NCBI RefSeq assembly: GCF_022605725.1
Contig: NC_065550.1
Location: 7,812,001-7,876,000 of the forward strand
Direction of reading: 5' to 3'
DNA length: 64,000 bases
Origin: Anthonomus grandis grandis
Taxonomy: Eukaryota > Arthropoda > Insecta > Coleoptera > Curculionidae
In this document: one piece after another, positions 59,801 through 60,668 of the stretch
Numbering within the stretch: the first letter of the stretch is position 1
How the letters are laid out: every line of letters starts with the position of its first letter
The notes under the pieces: generated by a model
What the model was told of the DNA's origin: nothing
Databases searched by the model: none
What the model saw: the letters and a program-made list of their open reading frames with translations, nothing else
Made by a program: the position numbers and the translations under genes

Positions 59801-60096
59801 TACTACTTATTTATCAATTAATTACGCACACGAGTCACAAGTGCTATAAGCTTACCTTAAAAAATGACACCAAAGTAATATGTGGTGTAGAGTTGTGGGC
59901 ACCATTCCACCCACACAAATTAAATGACTGACTCCAAAATGTTTGTAATTGTTCCAAAAAAGGGCCAGTGGGGCACACATACAAAATATATTCTCTAGGC
60001 GAATTGTCATCCAACAGGGGATCATTTACATGTGCAAGTAGCCAGTCTGAGGCCAGCTGAACACCCCTATTGCCAGTGGCTGCAAGGGCCTTTTCC
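8728..60096 (-). CDS. UBASH3: UBASH3/TULA (STS-1 family) gene, nine internal exons, both ends missing
   Basis: Gene-level entry; the exons are listed separately. In mRNA order they are 60096-59856, 53904-53709, 45872-45694, 45606-45452, 34296-34169, 34103-33919, 33859-33709, 9181-9010 and 8945-8728. All junctions are GT..AG and all phases agree, giving about 541 codons. Domain order is the second half of a UBA domain, a 2H phosphoesterase, an SH3 domain and a histidine (2H-acid-phosphatase type) domain. This order is unique to UBASH3A/B-type proteins, which in animals bind ubiquitin and dephosphorylate kinase-associated phosphotyrosine. Seen: both H-x-T motifs of the 2H fold, the SH3 core, an intact RHGER signature, and the downstream SPSxRCxQT and EPGLFEW motifs. 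The first UBA helices lie upstream, beyond the last visible exon. The C-terminal catalytic histidine and stop were not found and probably lie left of base 1. Four introns are 6-25 kb and made of TEs. Confidence 0.93.
9010..9181 (-). CDS. UBASH3: UBASH3 exon: phosphatase core
   Basis: It joins in phase after the 24.5-kb intron to give KGGATSYLKDCPLTNIGLFD. It then encodes AGLVGEALRDKNIIIDQVYC and SPSYRCIQTCDSVLKALRK. The SPSxRCxQT block contains the second phosphate-binding Arg of the family. The acceptor is TTTTTAG at the 9,182 side and the donor GTATGC. The following intron is only 64 bp. Confidence 0.93.
9182..10493. other. Intron sequence with scraps of transposon ends
   Basis: No gene is visible here. 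TACAGGGTGTCTCAAAAGTA near 9,675 and TACCGGGTGTCAAAGTATTA near 9,782 look like terminal repeats of two different TA-inserting transposons, but no matching opposite ends were found nearby. The short frames at 10.2-10.5 kb are lysine-rich and low complexity and I do not treat them as genes. Confidence 0.4.
10494..10527. repeat. (AT)n microsatellite
   Basis: A run of about 17 AT dinucleotides. Confidence 0.95.
10621..10968 (+). pseudogene. Possible 3' accessory ORF of a Ty3/gypsy-type retrotransposon
   Basis: From 10,744 the frame reads MGNSKSTNQKVKENGEVKSN. This resembles the small MGNS-starting ORF found at the 3' end of some insect mdg3-like Ty3/gypsy elements, but the hydrophobic tail usual for that protein is weak here. 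The frame is Lys-rich and ends at 10,968. Its neighbour, an integrase fragment of the same class, supports the reading. The upstream part of the frame (10,621-10,743) is probably unrelated. Confidence 0.4.
10990..11870 (+). pseudogene. Ty3/gypsy integrase C-terminal fragment, split by a MITE
   Basis: QTIGDYVRNHRVLNEF leads into LNWDIWIKYFVSCYNTTPSI and YTPYELIFAKKADLPEFLNG, the conserved end of the retroviral-type integrase core in Ty3/gypsy elements. The frame is cut at 11,242 by a MITE and resumes at 11,646 (NLDGYDG, stop, VPFQLKVADKRAKEFLKKAK). The catalytic Asp, Asp and Glu are upstream and missing. No long terminal repeats were recognised. Confidence 0.72.
11242..11645. mobile_element. 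Tc1/mariner-type MITE with about 85-bp inverted repeats
   Basis: The left end TACAGGGTGTGCCAACAAGG is mirrored at 11,645 on the other strand. The inverted repeats run to about 11,328 and from about 11,558 with almost no mismatches. TA duplications lie at 11242-11243 and 11644-11645. Removing the element plus one TA restores the integrase frame around DPLYNLDG. There is no coding capacity. Confidence 0.88.
11880..12729. other. No gene recognised; GC-richer upstream region of the next transposase
   Basis: 12,043-12,110 and 12,215-12,235 are GC-richer than the surroundings and could be a promoter or 5' end of the element encoding the 12.73-kb ORF, but I see no definite signal. The rest is AT-rich with no clear frame. 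Confidence 0.3.
12730..13285 (+). pseudogene. IS630/Tc1-like DDE transposase, N-terminal half
   Basis: The frame begins with a helix-turn-helix-like region: NLPVKRKLERVSQYTGVS, then ISMVKKIHKEDEER. After a frameshift it reads TSRKLLQKLPEEKN. The next block is NIVYLDETWIDNDLMFKKCW, whose YLDETW holds the first catalytic Asp of IS630/Tc1-type DDE enzymes. The sequence then gives TVTGVVSNIFFNRY and decays. The second and third catalytic residues are absent. A basic patch GKKRPRMTK could be a nuclear localisation signal. Confidence 0.62.
13286..14250. other. No gene recognised
   Basis: The region is AT-rich. A GC-richer block at 13,640-13,745, including CACGTTCCCCGCACCGATAC, may be the 3' end of the 12.7-kb transposon. 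It shares only a short ATGAGGCGGGT-like word with the first 50 bases of the window. The frame at 13,989-14,198 is low complexity and was rejected as a gene. Confidence 0.3.
14262..14300 (-). ncRNA. Hammerhead-ribozyme-like motif, decayed, PLE-derived
   Basis: On the minus strand the order is GGT, ATGATGA (CUGAUGA with C3 lost), one extra T, then helix II GCTCA/TGAGC with a TTTC loop. GAA, helix III ACA/TGT, an A at the cleavage position and ACC follow, and ACC pairs with GGT as helix I. It lies 3' of PLE coding remnants on the same strand. Loss of the invariant C makes activity unlikely. Confidence 0.45.
14925..15164 (-). pseudogene. LINE reverse-transcriptase scrap
   Basis: The frame reads KDQQRFLPGRSTVQAVETIL then KGLKEVNQVFVIVDISRRF. 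This is the RT segment from the G-F-x-x-G-R-S/T block to the (decayed) D-x-S-K-A-F motif of LINEs. It is about 80 codons long with no other domains. Confidence 0.6.
15200..15970 (-). pseudogene. Penelope-like element 3, RT remnant
   Basis: On the minus strand around 15,540 it reads LYKRYVDDIFLIWDGSDN, a PLE palm motif with the catalytic YVDD. HPKIEFAIEKRLKENS, a FLDFL-type block and a frame with KIEFEAYGKDSATDIIKF follow, in the order PLE RTs show (FLDL..., then YRKPT-like). The rest toward 15,970 is heavily decayed. The 16-kb LINE joins directly to it. The hammerhead-like motif at 14.26-14.30 kb lies downstream on the same strand and probably belongs to this copy. Confidence 0.62.
15985..16452 (+). 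pseudogene. LINE A ORF1, 5' truncated (FP25K-like nucleic-acid-binding domain)
   Basis: It reads GGERVRPISVESNSYFLRKY, then YKLKGTKIYISPEYTQDEYK. It continues with LREHLKKARQNQQAAKIKNK and LVIEGKTYSVKELQ. This is the C-terminal domain shared by many insect LINE ORF1 proteins and baculovirus FP25K, which binds nucleic acid. A Ser/Lys/Arg-rich tail follows. The N-terminal part is missing because the element is truncated near 15,985. ORF1 of the intact LINE at 63.5-64 kb has the same fold. Confidence 0.75.
16862..19759 (+). pseudogene. LINE A ORF2 (endonuclease-reverse transcriptase), single in-frame stop
   Basis: The APE endonuclease is seen as LNIRSINQNFDNLQCLLDQF, LSETHY (catalytic Glu), GDINIDLL (Asp) and LTDHFPI (Asp-His). 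The reverse transcriptase follows: NNYRPISLISSIAKIYEKIF, then FGFREKMSTEDAI, FVDLSKAFDTVNHKILLDKL, CGVPQGTVLGPLLFILYVND and the catalytic SYADDTAI. The C-terminus is FRFYISKIYNLVPGHIKDKI. The only break is a TAA at 17,144-17,146 after VKEHVS; both sides are in the same frame. No ATG was found at the start. About 930 codons after repair is the usual length, so the copy is young. Confidence 0.9.
20160..23887 (+). mobile_element. LINE B, split by the 1.5-kb repeat
   Basis: The left part (20,160-20,993) contains a decayed pre-RT region (SVKSHNEYKELKNYITKLIC) and the start of RT (GSDGIHVIFFKYF). The right part (22,503-23,850) has a decayed SGVPQG block near 22,650 and KYADDT near 22,750. LAHSCLSVTEDLNTLYKISK and KNLGLILDNELRFEKHIYRC follow, then CDAVYGPCLTAEDCEKIERV. 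It ends in GAATAAAG plus (ATT)n at 23,848-23,887. It has many stops and frameshifts and is dead. Confidence 0.75.
20994..22502 (+). repeat. Unclassified 1.5-kb repeat, copy A
   Basis: This segment recurs, inverted, at about 50,508-52,062. The shared ends are CTATTYCTTATGTTCAC on one side and CACTGTAAAGTTAACGC on the other. It contains no recognisable ORF. Landmarks are a GC-richer core near 21,230-21,340, CTTAGCAAGGTGAGTGAGTC near 21,475 (splice-donor-like) and GGAGCTGGAGCCAGAG near 21,640. It interrupts LINE B. I saw no clear terminal inverted repeats, poly(A) tail or target-site duplication, so its class is open. Confidence 0.8.
24009..24278 (-). pseudogene. Possible Penelope-like N-terminal fragment
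   Basis: The minus-strand frame includes FLRQCLYFGLTPRFVNVITK then KQHRNERGSFRSRKKLDNIT. The pattern 'FLxxCLxxxLTPxF' resembles the N-terminal extension of PLE polyproteins, but the match is from memory of a poorly conserved region. No RT or endonuclease is adjacent. Treat as tentative. Confidence 0.3.
24561..26012 (+). mobile_element. Tc1/mariner/IS630-type transposon, 1.45 kb
   Basis: Ends TACAGGGTGTTTCAGAACTA (24,561) and its reverse complement at 26,012 lie within TA duplications. The inverted repeats run about 150 bp (to about 24,720 and from about 25,855, including GGGCCGTAGTGGCGTAGTGA). One transposase pseudogene fills the interior. It is the same superfamily as the 3.3-5.9 kb element but a different subfamily, because the repeats do not match beyond CAGGGTGT. 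Confidence 0.87.
24847..25810 (+). pseudogene. DDE transposase of the 24.6-26.0 kb element
   Basis: It starts MENFTNQELADMHLAYGATN, then ASRLYHERYPERQHPGYKKF (DUF4817-like helix-turn-helix). After frameshifts it has EPSNSTRDVAKNMN, VLWTDEVSFTRDG (first Asp), NRWSVNVWAGIVDDYLIGPY and WFQHDGAPAHF (second Asp). The third catalytic block is damaged (LTSLDFFLWG remains in another frame). The C-terminus is RNHVRRLNRCIEVGGRHFEQ. At least four frameshifts or stops make it inactive. Confidence 0.82.
26413..26676 (-). pseudogene. LINE ORF2 3'-terminal scrap
   Basis: The minus-strand frame gives CQRHISYVGPRIFNFIPHAF then IRKKLFNIRITEWIR. This is the typical C-terminal signature of APE-type LINE ORF2 proteins (YxGPRIxNxLP...FKxxLKxWL). 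About 85 codons survive. Confidence 0.6.
26653..26920 (+). CDS. Unrecognised acidic, Ser-rich ORF (possible exon)
   Basis: The open frame is extended upstream of the ATG at 26,711: VDLETDIIDDIDLDFLSQMV, then a Ser/Asn/Asp-rich stretch, a Pro run (SHPPPKKWLRRQRKS) and a short C-terminus ending KAAFDKWN. The mix of an acidic N-terminus and a basic patch recalls N-terminal regions of transposases or adaptor proteins. I know of no family match. It overlaps a LINE scrap on the other strand at its 5' end. It could be chance or an unknown TE exon. Confidence 0.25.
27037..27068. repeat. 14-bp perfect hairpin
   Basis: AAATGTTTGGAAAT and its exact reverse complement are separated by TACC. No terminator context or associated gene is visible. 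Confidence 0.8.
27643..29546 (+). pseudogene. MULE transposase with SWIM zinc finger, four frame breaks
   Basis: The N-terminal frame is MEETIKTLLSAILTDYRIVK, followed by YVAQAYNLLRCGDDVKAIFV. The next block is LFAGGFANEILFIDSSSSCD, where FIDSSSSCD holds the first catalytic Asp. YMTDDSTAMRNAL and LLLCIFHVTQALWWWLW (second acidic block of MULEs, with CxxH) come next, then WERREEWALAF (third, Glu). After NHN..NYCQI the SWIM finger reads GFCTCPSGSGGRFCKH (C-x-C-x8-C-x-H, complete). Breaks occur near 27,895, 28,275, 28,655 and 28,860. Introns or frameshifts could explain some of them. Confidence 0.8.
29547..30250 (+). pseudogene. MULE transposase 3' tail with duplicated intron-exon unit
   Basis: After an Asn-codon-rich repeat (TGACAATTAC units, 29,548-29,610) come an apparent intron (GTAAGAATTT... 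to TTGTATAG, about 29,693-29,746) and an exon with RRRSRKIKVQPTSISRRKAR and GGRIQAGRPTKLELQGTKKT. About 320 bp later a diverged copy follows: GTAAGAATAACGTCACTT... to TTTACAG (about 30,033-30,097), then EEPTTTSRRRAKETYFSQSI. Both copies end in a CCCATAATA..GCxTTTAATATT block. Confidence 0.5.
30389..31267 (+). repeat. PLE 2 left inverted pseudo-LTR
   Basis: Reverse complement of about 32,128-32,990. It differs by a 12-bp insertion near 31,245 and by the length of a poly-T run at 30,676-30,697. Confidence 0.88.
30443..30485 (-). ncRNA. Hammerhead-ribozyme-like motif in PLE 2, left arm
   Basis: Same 43-nt motif as at 32,894-32,936 but on the minus strand, because the pseudo-LTRs are inverted. 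I see no base differences in the core or helices. Confidence 0.62.
31270..32355 (+). pseudogene. PLE 2 reverse transcriptase-GIY-YIG endonuclease, frameshifted
   Basis: The RT fragment begins NIPTDLIKNIVQNKWHLIRD, a stop after NIPLEEF, then FNNIYYKQIYGLGMGNCLSP and ICSDLITSEL. The catalytic block is RFVDDIATCIP. NTINKYFSKLKDKTANELQS leads to the GIY-YIG domain: GVVYKIPCSDCQGLYVGQTG (GIY/YIG), RYLKTRISEHERS (catalytic Arg) and then NYAD. After a frameshift the C-terminus is FNSTRIIGRESNYKKRILLE (catalytic Glu in RESN), ending LINLLPKR. All catalytic positions survive; the RT N-terminus is missing. Confidence 0.83.
32128..32990 (+). repeat. PLE 2 right inverted pseudo-LTR
   Basis: It starts inside the endonuclease coding region at the CCAACGAACTACGCAG block and runs to the element end. 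It contains the + strand hammerhead-like motif. Confidence 0.88.
32894..32936 (+). ncRNA. Hammerhead-ribozyme-like motif in PLE 2, right arm
   Basis: The order is helix I 5' strand AGTGTC, core CTGAGGA (fits CUGANGA), one extra T, helix II GACTTA/TAAGTC with an ATA loop, and GAA. Then come a two-pair helix III (AC/GT), C at the cleavage position (GUC) and helix I 3' strand GACATT, which pairs as six pairs including one G-U. All invariant core bases are present. The extra nucleotide between A9 and helix II and the minimal helix III are departures from the textbook type-I fold. PLEs are known to carry hammerhead motifs in their pseudo-LTRs. Confidence 0.62.
33206..33708. other. UBASH3 intron sequence, nothing recognised
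   Basis: AT-rich with T runs and no clear frame. The ORF at 33,384-33,584 is Phe/Lys-rich low complexity. Confidence 0.5.
33709..33859 (-). CDS. UBASH3: UBASH3 exon: phosphatase RHG motif
   Basis: It encodes DETISRSLFVMRHGERVDF, then the FGKWVPVCFDE stretch and the LNLPKSLPERK segment. RHGER is the histidine-phosphatase signature: the His is the phospho-acceptor and the Arg residues bind phosphate. The match to the TULA-2 start (CRHGERMDVVFGKYW) is close. The acceptor is CCCCTAG and the donor GTGAGT. The next exon is 24.5 kb away because a MULE, a PLE, several LINEs and DNA transposons fill the intron. Confidence 0.94.
33919..34103 (-). CDS. UBASH3: UBASH3 exon: linker before the phosphatase domain
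   Basis: A 65-bp intron separates it from the previous exon. It encodes DLSASDSINELLKDVCSHSV followed by a Pro/Asp-rich stretch and ENVYENLIHIQKQECKE, then GTAGCA. The sequence is poorly conserved, as expected for the SH3-phosphatase linker. It is placed by its phase (one base carried in, phase 0 out) and by its canonical TCTTTAG acceptor. A 59-bp intron follows. Confidence 0.82.
34169..34296 (-). CDS. UBASH3: UBASH3 exon: SH3 end and linker
   Basis: It completes the split Arg codon (FLPER) and continues LFTNKTMNTSSYTKRTAESE, equivalent to the end of the vertebrate SH3 domain and the linker that follows. The rest (AWTLHANVPINSLTPESENQ) is a low-conservation linker rich in Ser, Thr and Asn. 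The acceptor is CAATCCAG and the donor GTAAGT. The phase agrees on both sides, which is the main evidence for so short an exon. Confidence 0.85.
34297..34900. other. UBASH3 intron sequence, nothing recognised
   Basis: AT-rich, with no frame or repeat that I can identify. Confidence 0.5.
35018..35254 (+). pseudogene. C-terminal scrap of a Tc1/IS630-type transposase
   Basis: The frame ends LDELKERIRQENRQISPEVL then EKVRNEFYYRLGLCQQVNGT and HFEHLI. The final C-x-x-VNG-x-HFEHL signature is the C-terminus of DUF4817-type DDE transposases, the same superfamily as the elements at 3.3 and 24.6 kb. The catalytic domain is absent. Confidence 0.65.
35554..35690. repeat. (AT)n-rich microsatellite
   Basis: Long runs of AT dinucleotides interrupted by AGAT, ATCT and AAAATATTTTAT blocks; able to form cruciforms. 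Confidence 0.9.
36264..36303 (-). ncRNA. Hammerhead-like motif, decayed (left of an inverted pair)
   Basis: On the minus strand: CCGATGA (U4 changed to C), an extra A, helix II GCTAAC/GTTAGC around ATC, then GAAACACGTC. Helix I does not pair, so this copy is probably inactive. It is the inverted partner of the motif at 36,374-36,419. Confidence 0.45.
36374..36419 (+). ncRNA. Hammerhead-like motif (right of an inverted pair)
   Basis: Helix I 5' strand TTCTC, core CCGAAGA (CUGANGA with U4 changed to C), an extra T, helix II GCTAA/TTAGC, GAA, helix III ACAC/GTGT, C at the cleavage position, then helix I 3' strand GAGAG (five pairs, one G-U). Core, extra nucleotide and spacing match the PLE 2 motif, while all helix sequences differ but still pair. 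Confidence 0.52.
36750..37395 (+). pseudogene. Tc1-like transposase remnant
   Basis: It starts MSQEEVAQVIALQDDGRPIR, then VSNAIRRFRQTSSYLSRPRQ and GRPGI: the paired helix-turn-helix and GRPR-like linker of Tc1 transposases. After a stop, LRILADIHVTLVSSDTVRRL follows. In another frame FSDESR (first catalytic Asp) and YSPDGR are seen, then FGGRGMIVWGDISLEARIDL and IRECLEEHVVPY. The second Asp and the final Glu are lost. A TIR-like CTGGCCCGAAAAATTAACCG lies upstream at about 35,900. Confidence 0.75.
37839..38240 (+). pseudogene. pogo/Tigger-type transposase N-terminal fragment
   Basis: It starts MPRSKVGAKRAHVNSQDIIA, then ANKCISGELSIREA, a psq-type helix-turn-helix. In a shifted frame KQVFNRKEEVELK and LLTAACLLYGLTKMDVRILA follow, the start of the CENP-B second DNA-binding domain. 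It decays near 38,230. It is a separate copy from the 42-43.6 kb Tigger remnant. Confidence 0.6.
38241..38985. other. Intron sequence, nothing recognised
   Basis: AT-rich; the short frame at 38,523-38,720 has no recognisable motif. Confidence 0.4.
38990..39905 (-). pseudogene. P-element (THAP9-like) transposase remnant
   Basis: On the minus strand, MDLEILNNKHLCERHLADSA then FRTEKRRYLKTNAIPYVYFP is the second half of a THAP zinc finger (C-x-x-H, ending in the AIP motif). SRKKWNNREKDVSIFYKSPA and YMFLRRKGFILPSVSTIRRW follow. In another frame comes FDEVSIKKLIEYNKKFDLIE then GFEDSGVLGRSSKKATHALV, the start of the RNase-H-like catalytic core with the first Asp. Everything 3' of about 38,990 is missing. 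Stops and frameshifts are present. Confidence 0.82.
40134..40168. repeat. 14-bp perfect hairpin next to the P-element remnant
   Basis: ATGACTACTGTATT and its reverse complement are separated by 7 nt. It lies about 230 bp upstream of the THAP coding remnant. Confidence 0.8.
40498..40770 (+). CDS. Unrecognised 90-codon ORF
   Basis: It starts with ATG in a weak context and reads MGFPVSHLAMATLSIQNCMS, then a basic stretch KKKRWRAKEKFYQKYLYQRS, and ends VKSWSRSEDSV. It has no motif that I know. The basic, Tyr-rich middle followed by an acidic end may be a TE scrap. I report it because it has ATG and stop in a region with no other call. Confidence 0.15.
   Translation: MGFPVSHLAMATLSIQNCMSKKKRWRAKEKFYQKYLYQRSHPQTSPKSVSYNTYLFKKKSVTYIFCQPDDLNLTILKDDVKSWSRSEDSV
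41308..41592. mobile_element. Foldback MITE
   Basis: The left end TACAAGGTGTTCCATTTAAG pairs with its inverted copy ending at 41,592. The two arms, about 110-120 bp each, match nearly perfectly over the GAAGATAGCC..GACGTATTTTAACTC core and meet around 41,420-41,470. Flanking TA suggests Tc1/mariner-type mobilisation. Confidence 0.82.
41995..43640 (+). pseudogene. pogo/Tigger (DDE_1) transposase remnant 2
   Basis: Fragments in order are GKEWLRQFLKRHADLSLRKP then TRLARSTSFNNTNITTFF (CENP-B DNA-binding end). GLTTVHVP follows the catalytic CDET (decayed). The longest frame (42,398-42,658) is MTSAERGQNVTLIASINAIG, YISPMMIFPGVNFKVHMLKS and GGANPSGWSNDTLFLQYLNH. A shifted YDHES-like block should carry the second Asp; remnants SHVNVTAINFCKENCI follow. 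The C-terminal GDFVVVKVVGKKSFTYYAAE is the domain found at the end of many insect Tigger proteins. Several stops. Confidence 0.78.
44170..45040. repeat. Large foldback element, arms about 300 bp
   Basis: The arms mirror each other. GTTTAACCGGAAGTGACACC (about 44,187) matches the inverse of GTTAAACCGGAAGTGCC near 45,018. TATTACGTATTTCGATAGAA near 44,238 mirrors 44,947-44,977. ACACGCCTATTTAAAATATC near 44,427 mirrors 44,845-44,864. The ends extend to unclear points; the right boundary is probably at the CACCCGGTATA at about 45,150, where a LINE scrap resumes. There is no ORF. Confidence 0.7.
45160..45335 (+). pseudogene. LINE endonuclease scrap
   Basis: GIDHFFLKTAKTSNAVDGNF then SDHSPILLNILLENNN is the end of an APE-type LINE endonuclease. 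The SDHSPI motif holds the catalytic Asp-His. It is about 55 codons long and sits about 110 bp from a UBASH3 exon. Confidence 0.6.
45452..45606 (-). CDS. UBASH3: UBASH3 exon: SH3 domain
   Basis: After an 87-bp intron this exon reads VIHPYTPTECDELELRTGDY. It then has the SH3 signature GWVEGTSWLTGLTGFLP. The ALYDY-like start, the E-L-x-L-x-x-GD turn, the Trp and the Gly-Phe-Leu-Pro end are all present, so the ligand-binding face looks intact. It ends two bases into an Arg codon at GTATAT, before an 11.2-kb TE-filled intron. Confidence 0.93.
45694..45872 (-). CDS. UBASH3: UBASH3 exon: second 2H motif
   Basis: The acceptor is ATTTTAG and the exon completes a split Thr codon. It encodes EPHVKSLHLTLAYQFE, where HLT is the second H-x-T catalytic motif of the 2H phosphoesterase fold. 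It then runs through NWELRLYSRDPRMNGKQVHK to a GTGAGT donor in phase 0. With the PHITL motif in the first visible exon it completes the two-histidine active site. Confidence 0.93.
46280..46540 (-). repeat. LINE C 3'-end scrap, inverted copy
   Basis: Inverted copy of 52,922-53,183, the 3' end of the LINE at 49.4-53.2 kb, with high identity over about 255 bp. Shared words include CAATTGGTCTATGCAGAAAA and AAACTTCTCTGAAATAATGC. Confidence 0.85.
46600..47460 (-). pseudogene. Penelope-like element 4: GIY-YIG scrap with inverted pseudo-LTR piece
   Basis: On the minus strand around 46,800-46,680 it reads KGIYKLYCECRYFYVGRTKR then SFKTRFSE. GIY, YVG and the catalytic Arg of a GIY-YIG endonuclease of the PLE type are present; the final Glu block is lost. 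The rest toward 47,390 is degenerate. A hammerhead-like motif on the opposite strand (47,401-47,446) upstream of this remnant fits an inverted pseudo-LTR as in PLE 2. Confidence 0.62.
47401..47446 (+). ncRNA. Hammerhead-like motif, PLE 4
   Basis: Perfect core CTGATGA (47,407-47,413), one extra T, helix II GCGAT/ATCGC with a 9-nt loop, GAA, helix III AC/GT with a CGATC loop, and C at the cleavage position. Helix I does not pair: flanks are CTCGAC and ATAATA. The core architecture is the same as at 32.9 and 36.4 kb, but cleavage is unlikely unless the flank pairs differently. Confidence 0.45.
47461..48036. other. Intron sequence, nothing recognised
   Basis: AT-rich. A minus-strand frame at 47,395-47,607 has no known motif. 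Confidence 0.4.
48037..48135. repeat. Multi-stem palindrome with GNRA-type loop, upstream of Crypton-type ORF
   Basis: The outer stem is GTAGGAAAAGC with GCTTTTCCTAC (11 bp). The next is ACATTCCCGG with CCGGGAATGT (10 bp). The inner stem is TTGCCAGTC with GACTGGCAA (9 bp), capped by GGC-GCAA-GCC. These nested stems span 99 bp. The stretch is GC-rich against its surroundings. It lies 257 bp upstream of the recombinase frame and could be a TE terminus, a promoter element or a structured RNA. Confidence 0.75.
48392..48905 (+). pseudogene. Crypton-type tyrosine recombinase fragment
   Basis: The frame starts MMSDDDCSISETLSELTEAV, then LLPVKSRNKYNYVYNRFMDY and ENVVMAYFLELGSKMNSSTL with WANCSMLKA. 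This is the SAM-like N-terminal domain of eukaryotic phage-integrase-type recombinases. After an apparent intron or frameshift it resumes VIFGIFGACRMDELVKMTVQ then IPDSKTNTSRSF. GACRMDEL holds the first catalytic Arg. The H-x-x-R and Tyr ends are missing. Cryptons and their domesticated relatives share this fold. Confidence 0.68.
49367..53183 (+). mobile_element. LINE C, split by the inverted 1.5-kb repeat
   Basis: The left part reads TLRCFKQFNTDNFYTDMQNV then PPAPWLTDTLKLILKQRDIA (pre-RT). SNAPGIDDMALFMVKFSIPI, WKTAVIFPLPKV and ITDLRPVSLLLVLSKLLEKV follow, then the QxGFRPG block. A LLDYSKTFDCLDHNL motif comes before the break at 50,508. After the repeat (52,063 on) it continues TVKSGVPHGSILGPLLFLLY and QSYADDTQVLY (catalytic DD intact). 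It decays after 52,320 and ends near 53,183 in an ATTATTATT run. Several stops. Confidence 0.83.
50508..52062 (-). repeat. Unclassified 1.5-kb repeat, copy B (inverted to copy A)
   Basis: It matches 20,994-22,502 in inverted orientation across its length with moderate divergence and small indels, including CACTGTAAAGTTAACGC and CTATTTCTTATGTTCAC at its ends. It sits inside LINE C between the SKTFD and GVPHGS blocks of the reverse transcriptase. No ORF was recognised in it. Confidence 0.85.
53236..53275. repeat. 40-bp perfect palindrome
   Basis: Twenty bases ending GTATGCCTT are followed at once by their exact reverse complement. The right half continues for about 35 bp as an inverted piece of LINE C RT (FTHIINVCL region, compare 50,060-50,095), so the palindrome is a snap-back junction of LINE sequence. 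Confidence 0.9.
53709..53904 (-). CDS. UBASH3: UBASH3 exon: middle of 2H phosphoesterase domain
   Basis: It begins after CTTATAG with APDQDASHLTNSLKTV and contains the conserved LESYTSPNFMGFFV strand, equivalent to LELYTSSNFIGLFV in human UBASH3B. It ends in phase 1 before GTAAGT. It is separated by a 5.95-kb intron from the upstream exon and a 7.8-kb intron from the next one. The region between the two H-x-T motifs is of normal length for the family. Confidence 0.92.
54470..55170 (+). pseudogene. Mutator-like/YqaJ-type TE protein remnant
   Basis: MDNNLAEHYNSIVCKFVGGK then INYSLRGFYPTGCNAAAIAF is the start of a conserved insect TE protein block (AExYNSIVxKFxGGKRxNYSLRGSY). Further on come EVYGLIKLNEINPMDGNEYK and, in other frames, the RFIGITASxIGKICKLRKEK segment resembling the entry to a YqaJ-type nuclease domain. 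At least five frame breaks. The family call rests on remembered motif patterns, so it is moderate. Confidence 0.5.
55307..57407 (-). mobile_element. Tigger/pogo transposon, complete with inverted repeats
   Basis: The ends TACAGTAGACTCGCAATATA (55,307) and, inverted at 57,407, TACAGGAGACTCGCGTTATA define a 2.1-kb element with a TA at both sides. Second-order repeats (AGTTCACTATAT-like words) continue inside both ends. The single gene is on the minus strand, the same strand as UBASH3, in whose intron it lies. Confidence 0.87.
55494..57184 (-). pseudogene. Tigger transposase with C-terminal PIP-box-like motif and D-to-E change
   Basis: The N-terminal helix-turn-helix is HLTLSDKAKILEEFKKGVGV then TVLSRQYGAKSTI. 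CENP-B-type DNA binding is CPRMEKALYKWFLKTRERNF. The catalytic core has IYNADGTGLYWKLLP (first Asp), PLIIGKAKNPHSFRNF, KTAWMTLNF, AILLLENAASHPP and VTPLIQPMDQNAI (third Asp). The second acidic position, LLLDN in relatives, is Glu here (codon 56,246-56,244). There is a frameshift after WKLLP. A possible 100-bp intron ends at CTTGCCTTAG before 56,300. An acidic C-terminal region ends QTKITSFFKK. No ATG was found at the start. Confidence 0.82.
57790..58260 (-). pseudogene. LINE reverse-transcriptase scrap
   Basis: On the minus strand, LLAQELIRLGFHSNVVQFFA then SYLVDRYQFVEYNGLRSYGY and GPARGSNLASLLFSI is the segment from the (decayed) AKAFDK motif to the GVPQGSNLGPLLF block of a LINE RT. It has several stops. 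Confidence 0.65.
58690..59310 (+). pseudogene. LINE endonuclease scrap
   Basis: TWLQCGVYDRELFSSKYTVY, FTRGDGIMLGVLNDLC and, in the frame at 58,961, MPPNSPIEDYRFLFDYISIL are followed by LIRGDFNINIK (GDFN catalytic Asp). A frame with MVDLILANLPCTVDGETSNV follows. These are consecutive parts of an APE endonuclease; RT is absent. Confidence 0.7.
59311..59855. other. Intron sequence, nothing recognised
   Basis: AT-rich sequence between a LINE scrap and the UBASH3 donor at 59,855. Confidence 0.45.
59856..60096 (-). CDS. UBASH3: UBASH3 exon: UBA second half and start of 2H phosphoesterase
   Basis: The acceptor is TTTCAG at 60102-60097 and the donor follows AAG at 59856 (GTAAGC). The exon reads EKALAATGNRGVQLASDWL, the last two helices of a UBA domain. 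It continues with NDPLLDDNSPREYILYV and ends with the first 2H-phosphoesterase motif PHITLVSFFK (H-x-T). The exon starts on the third base of a codon, so at least one upstream exon carrying the first UBA helix must lie beyond 60.1 kb. The match to vertebrate UBASH3B is almost collinear. Confidence is high for the domain and splice sites. Confidence 0.93.
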
Positions 60097-60454
60097 CTGA
60101 AAATCAATAAAAAAATATATATATTGGGTAGTTCTCAAAGGTGGTTTCACCTAATTAAATTTTCTTAATTTATTTTCAGCCGAAATGAGGATGTATTTTT
60201 TGATTTCAACAAAAATCAACTATCAACTATCACCTTTGAGTTTTAAATAAACCTTCCTGTATATTCACATATTTCAATAAAGAGTAATATTATAAGCACT
60301 CTTATATTAATTCTCACTTAATTTTTTTTTTAAAATATTTTAATCTAATATTCCATGAGGATCCTGGGATAGCATGTTTAGATGTTTTTGTGCTTCTTTT
60401 CATTTTTTTTCAATATTTTTTTTATTTTTAAGCACAACAAATGAAGCTTGCTAG
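60097..60454. other. Intron sequence upstream of the first visible UBASH3 exon
   Basis: AT-rich sequence including the acceptor polypyrimidine/AG at 60,097-60,104. No other feature. Confidence 0.5.
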
Positions 60455-60668
60455 ATATTTTATTTATTTATTTTATTTATTTTCTTAAGGATACAAACAG
60501 GTAAACCCACTACAGTATCCACTTATAAATATAGAAACAATATAAACTTGCAGACACTAAAGTTAAATACCCTTAACAATTGCGAAACCGGAAAAGGACT
60601 ATTAAATTTTAAATACTAATTTTTAAATACTAATTCTTACACAAAAAACACAAAGTCTGGGATACGAA

